Of a DNA stretch of 64,000 nt, positions 1 through 7,794 are shown piece after piece (position 1 is the first letter of the stretch; every line of letters starts with the position of its first letter). Under the pieces are notes generated by a model. The model had not been told where the DNA came from, searched no databases, and was given only the letters and a program-made list of their open reading frames with translations. Where the stretch lies: assembly GCA_902588895.1 (NCBI GenBank), contig CACIRC010000002.1:62001-126000 (forward strand), in the 5' to 3' direction. The position numbers and the translations under genes were made by a program. The stretch comes from an uncultured Pelagibacteraceae bacterium (lineage in GTDB: Bacteria; Pseudomonadota; Alphaproteobacteria; Pelagibacterales; Pelagibacteraceae).

Positions 1-1
1 A

Positions 2-166
2 GTTTATTCTCGAGATCAAATACTAGAGAGTGTTTGGCCAAATAATGTAAATGTTGAGAGCAGAACTATAGATGTTCACATTAGAAGATTGAGACAATCA
101 GTTAACTTAAAAAATAAAAAAGAATTAATTAGAACAGTTAGATCTTCTGGTTATTCACTTATTTAA
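2..166 (+). CDS. phoB: PhoB-like response regulator, C-terminal fragment
   Basis: This is the 3' end of a gene cut by the window edge, read in the frame starting at base 2. The 54 visible residues match the C-terminal winged-helix DNA-binding domain of OmpR/PhoB regulators: the recognition-helix segment reads RTIDVHIRRLRQ and the final wing reads RTVRSSGYSLI. PhoB activates phosphate-starvation genes, and the SRDQILESVW segment fits PhoB especially well. Other OmpR-family members cannot be excluded because the receiver domain lies outside the window. The stop codon lies inside the 3' end of the convergent aquaporin gene, an overlap of 12 bases. Confidence 0.75.
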   Translation, partial: VYSRDQILESVWPNNVNVESRTIDVHIRRLRQSVNLKNKKELIRTVRSSGYSLI

Positions 167-811
167 GAAAATCTTTTTCACCAAATACACAGCAATCAAC
201 ATACCAATTAATTCAGCAACTATATAAAAAGGAGTGTTTAAATAACTTATTCCAGTAAAAGACTCTGTGAATGTTCTTGCTATTGCTACAGCAGGATTTG
301 CAAAAGATGTTGATGAAGTAAACCAATAACCAGCTGTAATATATAACCCAACAGATGCAGCTACAGTAATTTTACCTGACTTCATAGATCCAAAAATAAT
401 GATTATTAGTCCTAATGTTGCAATAATTTCTGATACAAAAATATAGATCCCATCTCTTGATTTTGTTGATAATTCAAAAATCTGATGTTCAAAAAAGAAA
501 TTTGCTAAAGCTACACCTAGTAAACATCCAAGGATCTGAGCACAAATATAAAAGGGTAGAAGGTGTTTTTTTAACTTTCCAGTAATTGTCATAGCAATAC
601 TTACAAATGGATTGAAATGAGCCCCAGACACATCAGCAAATACTGTTATTAAAACAAACAATCCAGCTCCAGTTGCTATAGTATTTGCAATTAGCATTAC
701 CGCTGTATCATTGGTAAGATTTTCTGCCATTAAACCTGACCCAACTATGATCATTACTAGAAAGCAACTTCCAATAAATTCTGAAAGAAAATATTTATTT
801 TTATTTTTCAT
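155..811 (-). CDS. aqpS: MIP/aquaglyceroporin channel, probably AqpS-type arsenite exit channel
   Basis: This 218-residue protein of the major intrinsic protein family has about six membrane helices and the two half-helix loops of aquaporins. The second loop has a normal NPA motif (SFANPAVAIAR). The first reads NPF (GAHFNPFVSIA) instead of NPA. It is the last gene of a leftward operon and overlaps the end of arsC by 11 bases. In rhizobia, AqpS next to ArsC lets arsenite made by ArsC leave the cell down its gradient, and the same arrangement here suggests that job. Transport of glycerol or water is possible from the sequence alone. The family call is firm and the substrate is inferred from the neighbour. 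Confidence 0.8.
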   Translation of the reverse strand: MKNKNKYFLSEFIGSCFLVMIIVGSGLMAENLTNDTAVMLIANTIATGAGLFVLITVFADVSGAHFNPFVSIAMTITGKLKKHLLPFYICAQILGCLLGVALANFFFEHQIFELSTKSRDGIYIFVSEIIATLGLIIIIFGSMKSGKITVAASVGLYITAGYWFTSSTSFANPAVAIARTFTESFTGISYLNTPFYIVAELIGMLIAVYLVKKIFLNK

Positions 812-1232
812 CTAGCCAATCTTTAATTTTATTGCTTATAATATTGAAAGTGTTTCTAATGATTATTTGCTTTTCTTCGTCATTAGCATTTTGAAGTTTA
901 GTTACTGGATCGTCTATATCCCAGTGTATAATTTGATTTTTATCAGGCCAAATAGGACATACCTCATTATTTGCGTTATTGCATACCGTTATTATATGAT
1001 CCATCTTTATTTCATTATTGATAAACTCTTCAAAGTTTTTAGAACTATAATTAGTTAGATCATAATTTTTATTTTTCTCTAAAAAACTTCTAACATCAAT
1101 ATTGATTTCTCCAGATGGGTTACTACCAGCACTAAAAGCTTTTAATTTATTTGAGTATTCGTTATTAATAATACTCTCAGCAATAATGCTTCTTGCTGAA
1201 TTTCCTGTGCATACAAATAAAATATTTTTCAT
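801..1232 (-). CDS. arsC: Arsenate reductase, low-molecular-weight phosphatase fold (ArsC)
   Basis: This 143-residue cytoplasmic protein has the LMW-phosphatase P-loop CTGNSARS at its N-terminus, which holds the first catalytic cysteine. A second cysteine pair, in VCNNANNEVCPIWP, matches the thioredoxin-linked ArsC family, in which the relay of three cysteines reduces arsenate to arsenite. Plain tyrosine phosphatases of this fold lack that pair. It overlaps aqpS downstream and begins at the stop codon of the small membrane-protein gene upstream, so the three genes are probably one transcript. The pairing with an aquaporin supports an arsenic-detoxification role. Confidence 0.85.
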   Translation of the reverse strand: MKNILFVCTGNSARSIIAESIINNEYSNKLKAFSAGSNPSGEINIDVRSFLEKNKNYDLTNYSSKNFEEFINNEIKMDHIITVCNNANNEVCPIWPDKNQIIHWDIDDPVTKLQNANDEEKQIIIRNTFNIISNKIKDWLDEK

Positions 1233-1456
1233 TAAAAAATAATTTTATAAATACCAATTACAAATAATGGAATTTGTAATCCAAAATTTGTTAAAATAGC
1301 CTTATCCTTTAATAAGAAACCCGAAATTGTCCATCCAACAACTCCAAGTCCATGAAAATAAATATTCAGTGGGTAAATATTAAGATTTGTAAGTAAAATA
1401 CCAGTTAACACTAAGAGTGTACTGATCCACTTTAGATATTTTTTTAAAAATGACAT
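1232..1456 (-). CDS. Small hydrophobic membrane protein, unknown function
   Basis: This 74-residue protein has two to three predicted membrane helices (near residues 10-28, 34-48 and 55-72) and no motif that I recognise. It is the first gene of the putative arsenic operon and its stop codon shares a base with the arsC start. Co-transcription with arsC and aqpS is likely, but no function should be assigned from this alone. Confidence 0.6.
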   Translation of the reverse strand: MSFLKKYLKWISTLLVLTGILLTNLNIYPLNIYFHGLGVVGWTISGFLLKDKAILTNFGLQIPLFVIGIYKIIF

Positions 1457-1512
1457 TCAAAATTTATATGAATGTTTTGTTAAAGATTTATTACAATAAA
1501 CTTTAATGTGAT

Positions 1513-2394
1513 TTAATTTTTTTGAAGCTCATAGATAGAAACATAATGTTTCTTCTTAGGCAGTGGGATTATGGTAGGAACTTTAGTCAATCTTGGTTTT
1601 ATTGATTTATTTCCTACAATTATATTTTTGTCATAATTTTCCAAATCAACCTCAGGATGAGGGTTTCCGTCATTGATTAATGGCCACGCATCACAAGCTC
1701 TATATCCAAATAAAATTAAGGGTCTTGAGTTATTCATTTGATTGTGTCCAGATCCATGAACTGATCTACAATGAAAAAATACTACTGTTCCTGCTGTCCC
1801 AGTTATAGAAACACTATCTTTAGTTCCTATTTTATTTTTCTTAGTGTCTATTTTTCCAACAAAATAATTTTCTTTGCTGTGGTGGCTGTACAATTTCTTT
1901 TTGTGTGAATTTTTTATTATTTTAAGTGGCCCATTTTTTTCATAGCAATCATCTAAATATATACCAACTGTAATTAAATCATCGTTTGTATGAGGGTAAA
2001 AAGCCCAATCTTGGTGCCATCCAATTTCACTACCTTTTTTCTTATTTGGAAGCTTAAAATTTAATTTACCCAGATGAAATCTCACTGTTCCACCTAATAA
2101 TTTTTTAGCTATAGATATAATTCTTTTATCTCTAGATAATTCATAGAAAACTTTATGTCTGTTTTGAGGATTGTTTAATCTTAGAATTTCTTTATTTTTT
2201 GATGAGCTTGAATTGTATACAAAATGGTAATTATCATAGGACTGAGTTCCATTTGTGCCATTACCTTTTTCTCTCTTTTTTTCTTTTGAAATTACTTCAT
2301 TAACAATTTTATTTATTTTATTTATCTTTGTTTGAGAAATTAGATTTTCTTTAACAAGAAAGCCATTTTTTTTAAATAAATTTAAATCATTCAT
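1513..2394 (-). CDS. Phytanoyl-CoA dioxygenase (PhyH) family Fe(II)/2-oxoglutarate oxygenase
   Basis: This 293-residue protein has the PhyH fold signature. The iron ligands HxD lie in GWHQDWAFYPH, with the distal histidine in FFHCRSVHGSGHN followed by the 2-oxoglutarate-binding arginine in NSRPLILFGYR. Proteins of this family hydroxylate small molecules or lipids with Fe(II), oxygen and 2-oxoglutarate. The substrate cannot be told from the sequence. The gene stands alone, 56 bases from the arsenic operon and transcribed in the same direction. The ATG at 2394 gives a full-length family member. Confidence 0.8.
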   Translation of the reverse strand: MNDLNLFKKNGFLVKENLISQTKINKINKIVNEVISKEKKREKGNGTNGTQSYDNYHFVYNSSSSKNKEILRLNNPQNRHKVFYELSRDKRIISIAKKLLGGTVRFHLGKLNFKLPNKKKGSEIGWHQDWAFYPHTNDDLITVGIYLDDCYEKNGPLKIIKNSHKKKLYSHHSKENYFVGKIDTKKNKIGTKDSVSITGTAGTVVFFHCRSVHGSGHNQMNNSRPLILFGYRACDAWPLINDGNPHPEVDLENYDKNIIVGNKSIKPRLTKVPTIIPLPKKKHYVSIYELQKN

Positions 2395-2480
2395 AAAGCT
2401 AGGTTATGAAAGAAAATAAATCTTCTTAGAAAAAATTACAATATTTATTGTGCTATAAAAATATAAGCGAATGGTATTTG

Positions 2481-2514
2481 TTAATCCGAGAATTTAAAAA
2501 AATTCCCGGATTAA
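2481..2514. terminator. Inverted repeat after znuA, possible terminator
   Basis: A 15-bp imperfect inverted repeat with one mismatch and an AAAA loop (arms TTAATCCGAGAATTT and AAATTCCCGGATTAA) lies 14 bases past the znuA stop. It sits between znuA and the PhyH gene, both on the minus strand. On the minus strand no clear T-run follows the stem, so termination is plausible rather than demonstrated. It could also be a transcript-stabilising hairpin. Confidence 0.5.
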
Positions 2515-2527
2515 ACCTAATTTTTAA

Positions 2528-3616
2528 TTAACAACCTTTGAAGGATGCAGACATATTTCTAATTAAATTGAAATATAAGTCTTTTCCTGGATCTAATGTT
2601 GCACCTAGAGGATCTAGAACACCAGTTTTAATCTTCATATCTTTTGCTACTGCATTGATAATATCAGGATTAAACTGAGGTTCTGAGAATACACAAGCCA
2701 CTTTATCATGCTCGATAATTTCTCTAATTTCAGCAAGTTGTTCAGCTCCAGGCATAACATCTGTATTAACAGTAAATGCACCTAATACTTTCACGTTAAA
2801 TCTTTCCTCAAAATATTGATAAGCGTCATGAAATACAATTGAAGAAACACTATTGTTTAAATCTGTCATTACATCAATTGTAAGTTTATCGATTTCTTGT
2901 AAAGCTTTAGCTAAATTACTTTTATATTTAGCTTCATTTTTAGGATCATTTTCAATTAAATGTTCTGCCATTTCATTTAACATAGCTTTTGAATTAATTG
3001 GGTCCAACCAAATGTGTGGATCAAATTCACCATGCGCATGTCCGTCATGATCGTCATGTCCATGGTCGTCATGATCATCCTCTTTTTTACCATGGTCATC
3101 ATGATCATGGTCATCTTCTTTTTTTCCATGATCATCATGGTCGTGATCATCTTCCTTTTTACCGTGGTCATCATGTCCATGATCGTCGTGATCATCTTCT
3201 TTTTTACCATGATCGTCATGTCCGTGATCGTCATGATCATGTTCGTCAAAAATATTTCTTTCTCTAAATTTTAATACCTGTAATCCTTTAGTTTCCATTA
3301 ATTCAATTTTTTCTGCTTTCTTAGCAATTGAACTCAATGGTTTTTCTAAAAAACTCTCTAAATCTTCACCAACCCAGAATATTAGATCTGCATTTTGAAG
3401 CATTTTTGCGTGTGAAGGTTTCATTGCAAATCCGTGTGGAGAAGCATATCCATCAACTATTAAATCAGGTTTAGCAATACCATCCATTAAGTAACTAGCT
3501 AATGAATGAATTGGTTTAATAGAAGCAACTACTTTTATTTCAGCATTTGCTGGTGTAAAGAATGTTAGAATTGATAATATTGAGAATATAAGTGGTATTT
3601 TTTTAATATTTTTCAT
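2528..3616 (-). CDS. znuA: Zinc ABC transporter periplasmic binding protein ZnuA
   Basis: This 362-residue cluster-9 solute-binding protein has a signal peptide (about residues 1-25, ending near ANA). Zinc-ligand regions are visible: H near residue 60 (ASPHGFAMKPSH), H in FDPHIWLDP, H in IVFHDAYQYF, and the C-terminal D in GVLDPLG. A long histidine/aspartate-rich insertion (about residues 123-193) matches the flexible zinc-collecting loop of ZnuA and sets it apart from manganese-binding relatives. It is divergent from znuC, with Zur-like boxes in the shared 71-base spacer. It delivers zinc to the ZnuBC permease. The protein ends in a cysteine. Confidence 0.95.
   Translation of the reverse strand: MKNIKKIPLIFSILSILTFFTPANAEIKVVASIKPIHSLASYLMDGIAKPDLIVDGYASPHGFAMKPSHAKMLQNADLIFWVGEDLESFLEKPLSSIAKKAEKIELMETKGLQVLKFRERNIFDEHDHDDHGHDDHGKKEDDHDDHGHDDHGKKEDDHDHDDHGKKEDDHDHDDHGKKEDDHDDHGHDDHDGHAHGEFDPHIWLDPINSKAMLNEMAEHLIENDPKNEAKYKSNLAKALQEIDKLTIDVMTDLNNSVSSIVFHDAYQYFEERFNVKVLGAFTVNTDVMPGAEQLAEIREIIEHDKVACVFSEPQFNPDIINAVAKDMKIKTGVLDPLGATLDPGKDLYFNLIRNMSASFKGC
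3040..3245 (-). repeat. In-frame tandem repeat encoding the His-rich ZnuA loop
   Basis: About five imperfect copies of a 36- to 45-base unit encode blocks such as KKEDDHDDHGHDDHG. Two longer units are followed by two shorter units lacking the middle DHG and then a final longer unit. The length differences are multiples of three, so the frame is kept. The repeats also create open shadow ORFs on both strands here, which are not genes. Confidence 0.85.
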
Positions 3617-3634
3617 AATAAGTAATTTTATTGG

Positions 3635-3669
3635 TTGTTATAATATAACGTTATGTAATAATATAACAT
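3635..3669. promoter_or_regulatory. Two adjacent Zur-type operator palindromes
   Basis: The znuA-znuC spacer contains a perfect 13-base palindrome, GTTATAATATAAC (3637-3649). It is followed at once by a near match, TGTAATAATATAACA (about 3654-3668). Both resemble the Fur-family zinc box TGTTATANTATAACA seen in proteobacterial znu promoters. A zur gene lies in the same locus. The position covers both divergent promoters, so one bound array could repress znuA and znuC-znuB-zur together when zinc is sufficient. Confidence 0.75.
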
Positions 3670-3687
3670 TTATAAGTCAAGCAATAT

Positions 3688-4434
3688 ATGAGCTCAGAAA
3701 ATAGTACATTAGTAAAATTAAATAACGCTGGTTTTAAACAAAATGATAAATGGCTAGTGGAAGGTGTTTCTTTAACAGTTGAAAAAGGAAAAATCGTTAC
3801 CCTTATTGGACCTAATGGTTCAGGAAAAAGTACTACCGCAAAAATTGCATTAGGAATTTACAAAAACATAGAAGGAAGTGTTGAGAAATACACAAATAAA
3901 GTTGGATATGTTCCTCAAAAAATATCTATTGATTGGACTTTACCGTTAAGAGTTTATGATTTTATGCTTCTAACAGAAAATATTAAAGAAGAGGCAATTG
4001 ATGAAGCACTTACATTAACAGGGGTTATCCATCTTAAGAATAAAAATCTAGGAAATTTATCAGGCGGTGAATTTCAAAGAGTTTTAATTGCAAGAGCTAT
4101 TTCAAAAAAACCTGAATTATTGGTTCTTGATGAACCTGTTCAAGGAGTTGATTACACTGGTGAGATTGCTTTGTATGAATTAATAAAAAGAATTTCTGAT
4201 ACACTAAATTGTGGAATTCTATTAATCTCACATGATCTACATACTGTTATGACCGCAACTGATCATGTTGTTTGTTTAAATGGTCACGTATGCTGCTCTG
4301 GATCACCAATGGATGTTGCTAAAAACAATGAATATAAAACCTTATTTGGTGAACAAGCATCTCAAATTCTTTCTGTATATGAACATAAACATGATCACGT
4401 TCATTCAGATAAAGGTGAAATAAAGAAAAACTAA
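3688..4434 (+). CDS. znuC: Zinc ABC transporter ATP-binding protein ZnuC
   Basis: This 248-residue ABC ATPase has Walker A GPNGSGKST (near residue 38), a Q-loop in VPQK, the signature LSGGEFQR, Walker B LLVLDEP and the H-loop histidine in ISHDLHTV. The C-terminus is histidine-rich (EHKHDHVHSD), common in ZnuC. It powers zinc uptake at the inner membrane with ZnuB. It is the first gene of the rightward arm, and znuB follows after one base. Confidence 0.95.
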   Translation: MSSENSTLVKLNNAGFKQNDKWLVEGVSLTVEKGKIVTLIGPNGSGKSTTAKIALGIYKNIEGSVEKYTNKVGYVPQKISIDWTLPLRVYDFMLLTENIKEEAIDEALTLTGVIHLKNKNLGNLSGGEFQRVLIARAISKKPELLVLDEPVQGVDYTGEIALYELIKRISDTLNCGILLISHDLHTVMTATDHVVCLNGHVCCSGSPMDVAKNNEYKTLFGEQASQILSVYEHKHDHVHSDKGEIKKN

Positions 4435-4435
4435 T

Positions 4436-5239
4436 ATGTTTGATGATTTTTTTATAAGAGCACTAATTGCAGGTTTAGGAATAGCTTTAGTAACTGGACC
4501 TCTTGGTTGTTTTGTTGTTTGGAGAAGATTATCTTACTTTGGCGATACATTAGCTCACTCAGCTTTACTTGGTGTAACTTTGGCTTACTCGTTTGAATTA
4601 AACATTGCTCTTTCCGTATTTATTATTTCATCTCTAATTGCATTGATTTTAATTCAATTACAGAAGAAAACTAATTTACCTGGTGATGCTTTGCTTGGTT
4701 TATTAGCTCATTCTTCATTAGCAGTTGGATTAGTAGTAATTGGATTTCTAACCTTTATTCGTTTTGATATTATGGGGCTTTTATTTGGTGATATATTAGC
4801 TGTAACAACTGATGATTTATTAATCATATGGACTGGTGGAGTATTAATATTATTAGTTTTAAAATTGATTTGGAAACCATTGTTTGCGTCTACTGTTAAT
4901 TATGAATTGGCTGAGGCAGAAGGTTTAAACCCTGATAGAGCAAAAGCAATTTTTACAATTTTGATGGCTGCTGTAATTGCAATATCAATTAAAATGGTAG
5001 GGTTGTTACTAATTACAGGTATGCTTATTATTCCAGCTGCGATGGCTAGAAATATTTCTGATAGCCCTCAAAAGATGGTGTTATTTTCAATAATTGGTGG
5101 ATTATTGTCAGTATTATTAGGACTATTTTCATCTTTAGAATTTAATACATCATCAGGTCCATCAATAATAGCTGCCTCTTTAGTATTGTTCATACTATCT
5201 TTATTTAAAATAAAACAATCGATTAAATTGAAAAACTGA
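4436..5239 (+). CDS. znuB: Zinc ABC transporter permease ZnuB
   Basis: This 267-residue ABC-3 family membrane protein has about seven to eight helices. It includes family segments such as LGCFVVWRRLSYFGDTLAHS near the N-terminus and a GLLLITGMLIIPAA segment near residue 190. It forms the inner-membrane zinc channel driven by ZnuC. It is translated right after znuC and followed 23 bases later by zur. Confidence 0.95.
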   Translation: MFDDFFIRALIAGLGIALVTGPLGCFVVWRRLSYFGDTLAHSALLGVTLAYSFELNIALSVFIISSLIALILIQLQKKTNLPGDALLGLLAHSSLAVGLVVIGFLTFIRFDIMGLLFGDILAVTTDDLLIIWTGGVLILLVLKLIWKPLFASTVNYELAEAEGLNPDRAKAIFTILMAAVIAISIKMVGLLLITGMLIIPAAMARNISDSPQKMVLFSIIGGLLSVLLGLFSSLEFNTSSGPSIIAASLVLFILSLFKIKQSIKLKN

Positions 5240-5262
5240 TAACTAATTGATAAGAATTTAAA

Positions 5263-5661
5263 ATGCAAAAAGAACATAGCCTTTCAAAAAACCAAAAAAT
5301 TATTTTTGACTTAATTGATAAATCTGGTGAGCCTATGAAAGCTTATTCAATTCTTTTTAATGTTCAAAAAAAAGGAATTAAAGCACCACTACAAGTTTAC
5401 AGAGCTTTAGATAAGTTAGTTGAAATTGGAAAAATTCATAAGATAGAAAGTAGAAATGCCTTTATTGCTTGCCAAAATTCTAGTTGTCAAATATCAAAAG
5501 CGACAGCATTTTCAATTTGTGAAAGCTGCGAAAATGTATCTGAAATAAGTAATTCAAAACTTTCAAAATATTTATCTAATTTTTCAGATGACTCTGGAAT
5601 GAAATACAGCAAATATAATTTAGAATTTTTTGGTTTATGTAAAAAATGTAAATCAAAATAA
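5263..5661 (+). CDS. zur: Zinc uptake regulator, Fur family (Zur)
   Basis: This 132-residue Fur-family repressor has an N-terminal winged helix (about residues 1-75, with the PLQVYRALDKLVEIGKIHKI helix-wing segment). The C-terminal metal-binding half has structural cysteine pairs CESC and CKKC. Its place at the end of the znuCB operon and the Zur-like boxes upstream make zinc sensing the best call over iron or peroxide sensing. Autoregulation with the transporter genes follows from the operon. Confidence 0.9.
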   Translation: MQKEHSLSKNQKIIFDLIDKSGEPMKAYSILFNVQKKGIKAPLQVYRALDKLVEIGKIHKIESRNAFIACQNSSCQISKATAFSICESCENVSEISNSKLSKYLSNFSDDSGMKYSKYNLEFFGLCKKCKSK

Positions 5662-6659
5662 TGAGCACTGTTCCATTAACTTTAGACGAAATATTTGAAT
5701 TAGCCAAAAACACACTTTTGGCAAATGGATGTGATGATGAAACAGCATCAATACTATCAGACTTGATTAGAAATGCTGAACGAGATGGCTCTGTATCACA
5801 TGGTCTATTTAGATTACCAGCATATGTAACAGGTCTTAAAGGTGGAAAGATAAATGGAAAAGGTAAACCTGAAGTAAAAAAAATATCTCCATCAGTAATT
5901 AAAGTTGAAGGAAATAATTGTTTAGCGCCTGTTGTTTTAAATAAAGGATTGCCAGAATTAGCAAAAACTGCAAAAGAAAATGGTGTTGCGGTATTAGCAA
6001 TAAACAATTCACATCATATGGCTGCTATGTGGCCTGAAACAGAAAAATTAGCAGAGGAAGGTTTAGTTGCATTTGCTTGTACATCTTACAAGCCTGCTGT
6101 AGCTCCTGCTGGTGCCATAAAACCATTATTTGGAACAAACCCAATTTCGTTTGCTTGGCCTCGTCCAGGTAAAACACCAGTTGTTTATGATATGGCAACA
6201 GCTTCAATGGCAATGGGAGAAGTTCAGGTTGCTAAAAGAGAAGGGCACAAAGTTCCACTTGGAACTGGTTTAACTAAAGATGGAAAAGAAACAACTGATC
6301 CAGGTGAAATTGCTGATGGTGGTGTTTTATTACCTTTTGGTGGTTACAAGGGATCTGCAATTGCAATGATGGTAGAATTAATGGCAGGAGCATTAGTTGG
6401 AGATAATTTTAGTTTTGAAACAGCTGCCAAAGATAATAATGATGGCGGTCCTCCAAGTGGCGGTGAATTCATACTAGCCATTAACCCAGATAAAACTTCA
6501 GGTACTAATTGGCAAAAACATGCTGAGGAATTTTTTGAAAAAATGAAATCAATGGGTGAAGTAAGATTACCTGGAGAAAGACGTCATAAGAATAGAACGG
6601 ACAAAGGTCCAAGAAATATTAATGAAGAATTAGTAAATAAAATTAAATCTTTAAGCTAA
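5661..6659 (+). CDS. Malate/L-lactate dehydrogenase (Ldh_2) family NAD(P)-dependent oxidoreductase
   Basis: This 332-residue protein belongs to the Ldh_2 family (malate, L-sulfolactate, ureidoglycolate and delta1-piperideine-2-carboxylate dehydrogenases). Family segments include SHGLFRLPAYV near residue 40, NNSHHMAAMWPE and GTNPISFAWPRP in the middle, and LPFGGYKGSAIAMMVE near residue 225. These enzymes reduce 2-oxo or imino acids with NAD(P)H. The substrate cannot be chosen here, although a proline/lysine-pathway imine reductase is a reasonable candidate. The ATG overlaps the zur stop by one base (TAATG), so it is probably co-transcribed with zur. Confidence 0.8.
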   Translation: MSTVPLTLDEIFELAKNTLLANGCDDETASILSDLIRNAERDGSVSHGLFRLPAYVTGLKGGKINGKGKPEVKKISPSVIKVEGNNCLAPVVLNKGLPELAKTAKENGVAVLAINNSHHMAAMWPETEKLAEEGLVAFACTSYKPAVAPAGAIKPLFGTNPISFAWPRPGKTPVVYDMATASMAMGEVQVAKREGHKVPLGTGLTKDGKETTDPGEIADGGVLLPFGGYKGSAIAMMVELMAGALVGDNFSFETAAKDNNDGGPPSGGEFILAINPDKTSGTNWQKHAEEFFEKMKSMGEVRLPGERRHKNRTDKGPRNINEELVNKIKSLS

Positions 6660-7427
6660 ATTAATCTCAATTGGTGTGTGATCAGAAGGCTTTTCTCTAC
6701 CACGTGGATCTTTATTAATATTAATATCTTTAACTTGATCAATTATAGAATTTGAAACTAAAAAATGATCAATCCTCATGCCATTATTTTTTTGCCATGC
6801 ACCTCTCATATAATCCCAAAATGTATATCCTTCTTTATCTTCATAAAAATGTCTGTAAACATCATTAAAACCAAGATTAATCATTTCTCTAAATTTTTTT
6901 CTTATTTCAAGTCGGTATAATGCGTCGTCTTCAAAACTTTTAACATTATAAACATCTTCTGCTGAAGGGATAATGTTGAAATCACCAGCTAAAATAATAT
7001 TTGAATTTTTTTTAGATAAAGTTTTTAACTGTTTTATTAATTGATCAAGCCAATCTTTTTTATAATCATATTTTTCAGTATCTACAGGATTACCATTAGG
7101 GGTGTAAATATTTATTAATTGTATATTTTTTTTCTTATGTTCAAATTCAGCTGAAATTATTCTTGATTGTTTTAACTTATCCTTAATTAAATCTGTTTTG
7201 ACATTTTTTAATTTATTTTTAGATATAATTGCTACACCATTGTAACTTTTTTGACCAAATACATGACTTTCATAGTCCATTGATGAAAAATCATCATACG
7301 GAAAATTAACATCTTCAGTTTTGATTTCCTGCATCATTAAAATATCAGGTTTATATTTTAATAAATAGCTTTTGATATTTTCGATTCTTGCTCTTACCGA
7401 GTTTACATTCCAAGATGAAATGAGCAT
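6651..7427 (-). CDS. xthA: Exodeoxyribonuclease III
   Basis: This EEP-superfamily nuclease is about 258 residues long from the chosen start. It has the catalytic segments SWNVNSVRAR, MQEIK (Glu), LAGDFNIIP (Asp/Asn) and PSDHTPIE (Asp-His). It cleaves DNA 5' of abasic sites and degrades 3' ends in base-excision repair. The ORF track begins ten residues earlier, but MLISSWNVNS is the normal family start and its ATG overlaps the preceding gene's stop by one base. It ends convergently inside the Ldh_2 gene by nine bases. Confidence 0.95.
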   Translation of the reverse strand: MLISSWNVNSVRARIENIKSYLLKYKPDILMMQEIKTEDVNFPYDDFSSMDYESHVFGQKSYNGVAIISKNKLKNVKTDLIKDKLKQSRIISAEFEHKKKNIQLINIYTPNGNPVDTEKYDYKKDWLDQLIKQLKTLSKKNSNIILAGDFNIIPSAEDVYNVKSFEDDALYRLEIRKKFREMINLGFNDVYRHFYEDKEGYTFWDYMRGAWQKNNGMRIDHFLVSNSIIDQVKDININKDPRGREKPSDHTPIEINLA

Positions 7428-7744
7428 TAAAGTGAGAAAGACACTCCACAACCACATGAAGATTTGGTTTGTGGATTAGAAATTTTGAATTGTTCACCTA
7501 TAAGTTCAGACACATAATCAACCTCAGATCCTTTAAGCAAATCAGCTGAAGTTTTATCAATTAAAATATTTTGATAATTTAAATCATCATCTTGTTTTGA
7601 TTTATCAAATGTAAATTCATATTGAAAACCAGAACATCCACCACCTTTGATAGCGATTCTGAAGAATGATCCTTTGTCTTTTTTTGATAACAAATTATCT
7701 ATTTGTTTTAACGCTTTATCCGTAAATTTAATTTCTTTAATCAT
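7427..7744 (-). CDS. erpA: A-type iron-sulfur carrier protein (ErpA/IscA family)
   Basis: This 105-residue HesB/IscA-family protein has the three conserved cluster-binding cysteines, in GGGCSGFQY and in SSCGCG at the C-terminus. It passes iron-sulfur clusters from the assembly machinery to apo-enzymes in the cytoplasm. It is translationally linked to xthA and divergent from dgt. ErpA and IscA cannot be separated with certainty. A lone copy outside a suf or isc operon favours ErpA. Confidence 0.85.
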   Translation of the reverse strand: MIKEIKFTDKALKQIDNLLSKKDKGSFFRIAIKGGGCSGFQYEFTFDKSKQDDDLNYQNILIDKTSADLLKGSEVDYVSELIGEQFKISNPQTKSSCGCGVSFSL

Positions 7745-7794
7745 GTCTGAACACTGATATTACTAATATAATACTTAATTATTTAAATTAAAGG

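Noticed and set aside
3040-3245. Possible CRISPR array
   Set aside because: The repeats are in-frame coding repeats with no unique spacers, and no cas genes are present.
2977-3274. Three long His/Met-rich ORFs over znuA
   Set aside because: These are shadow frames of the tandem repeat encoding the ZnuA histidine loop.
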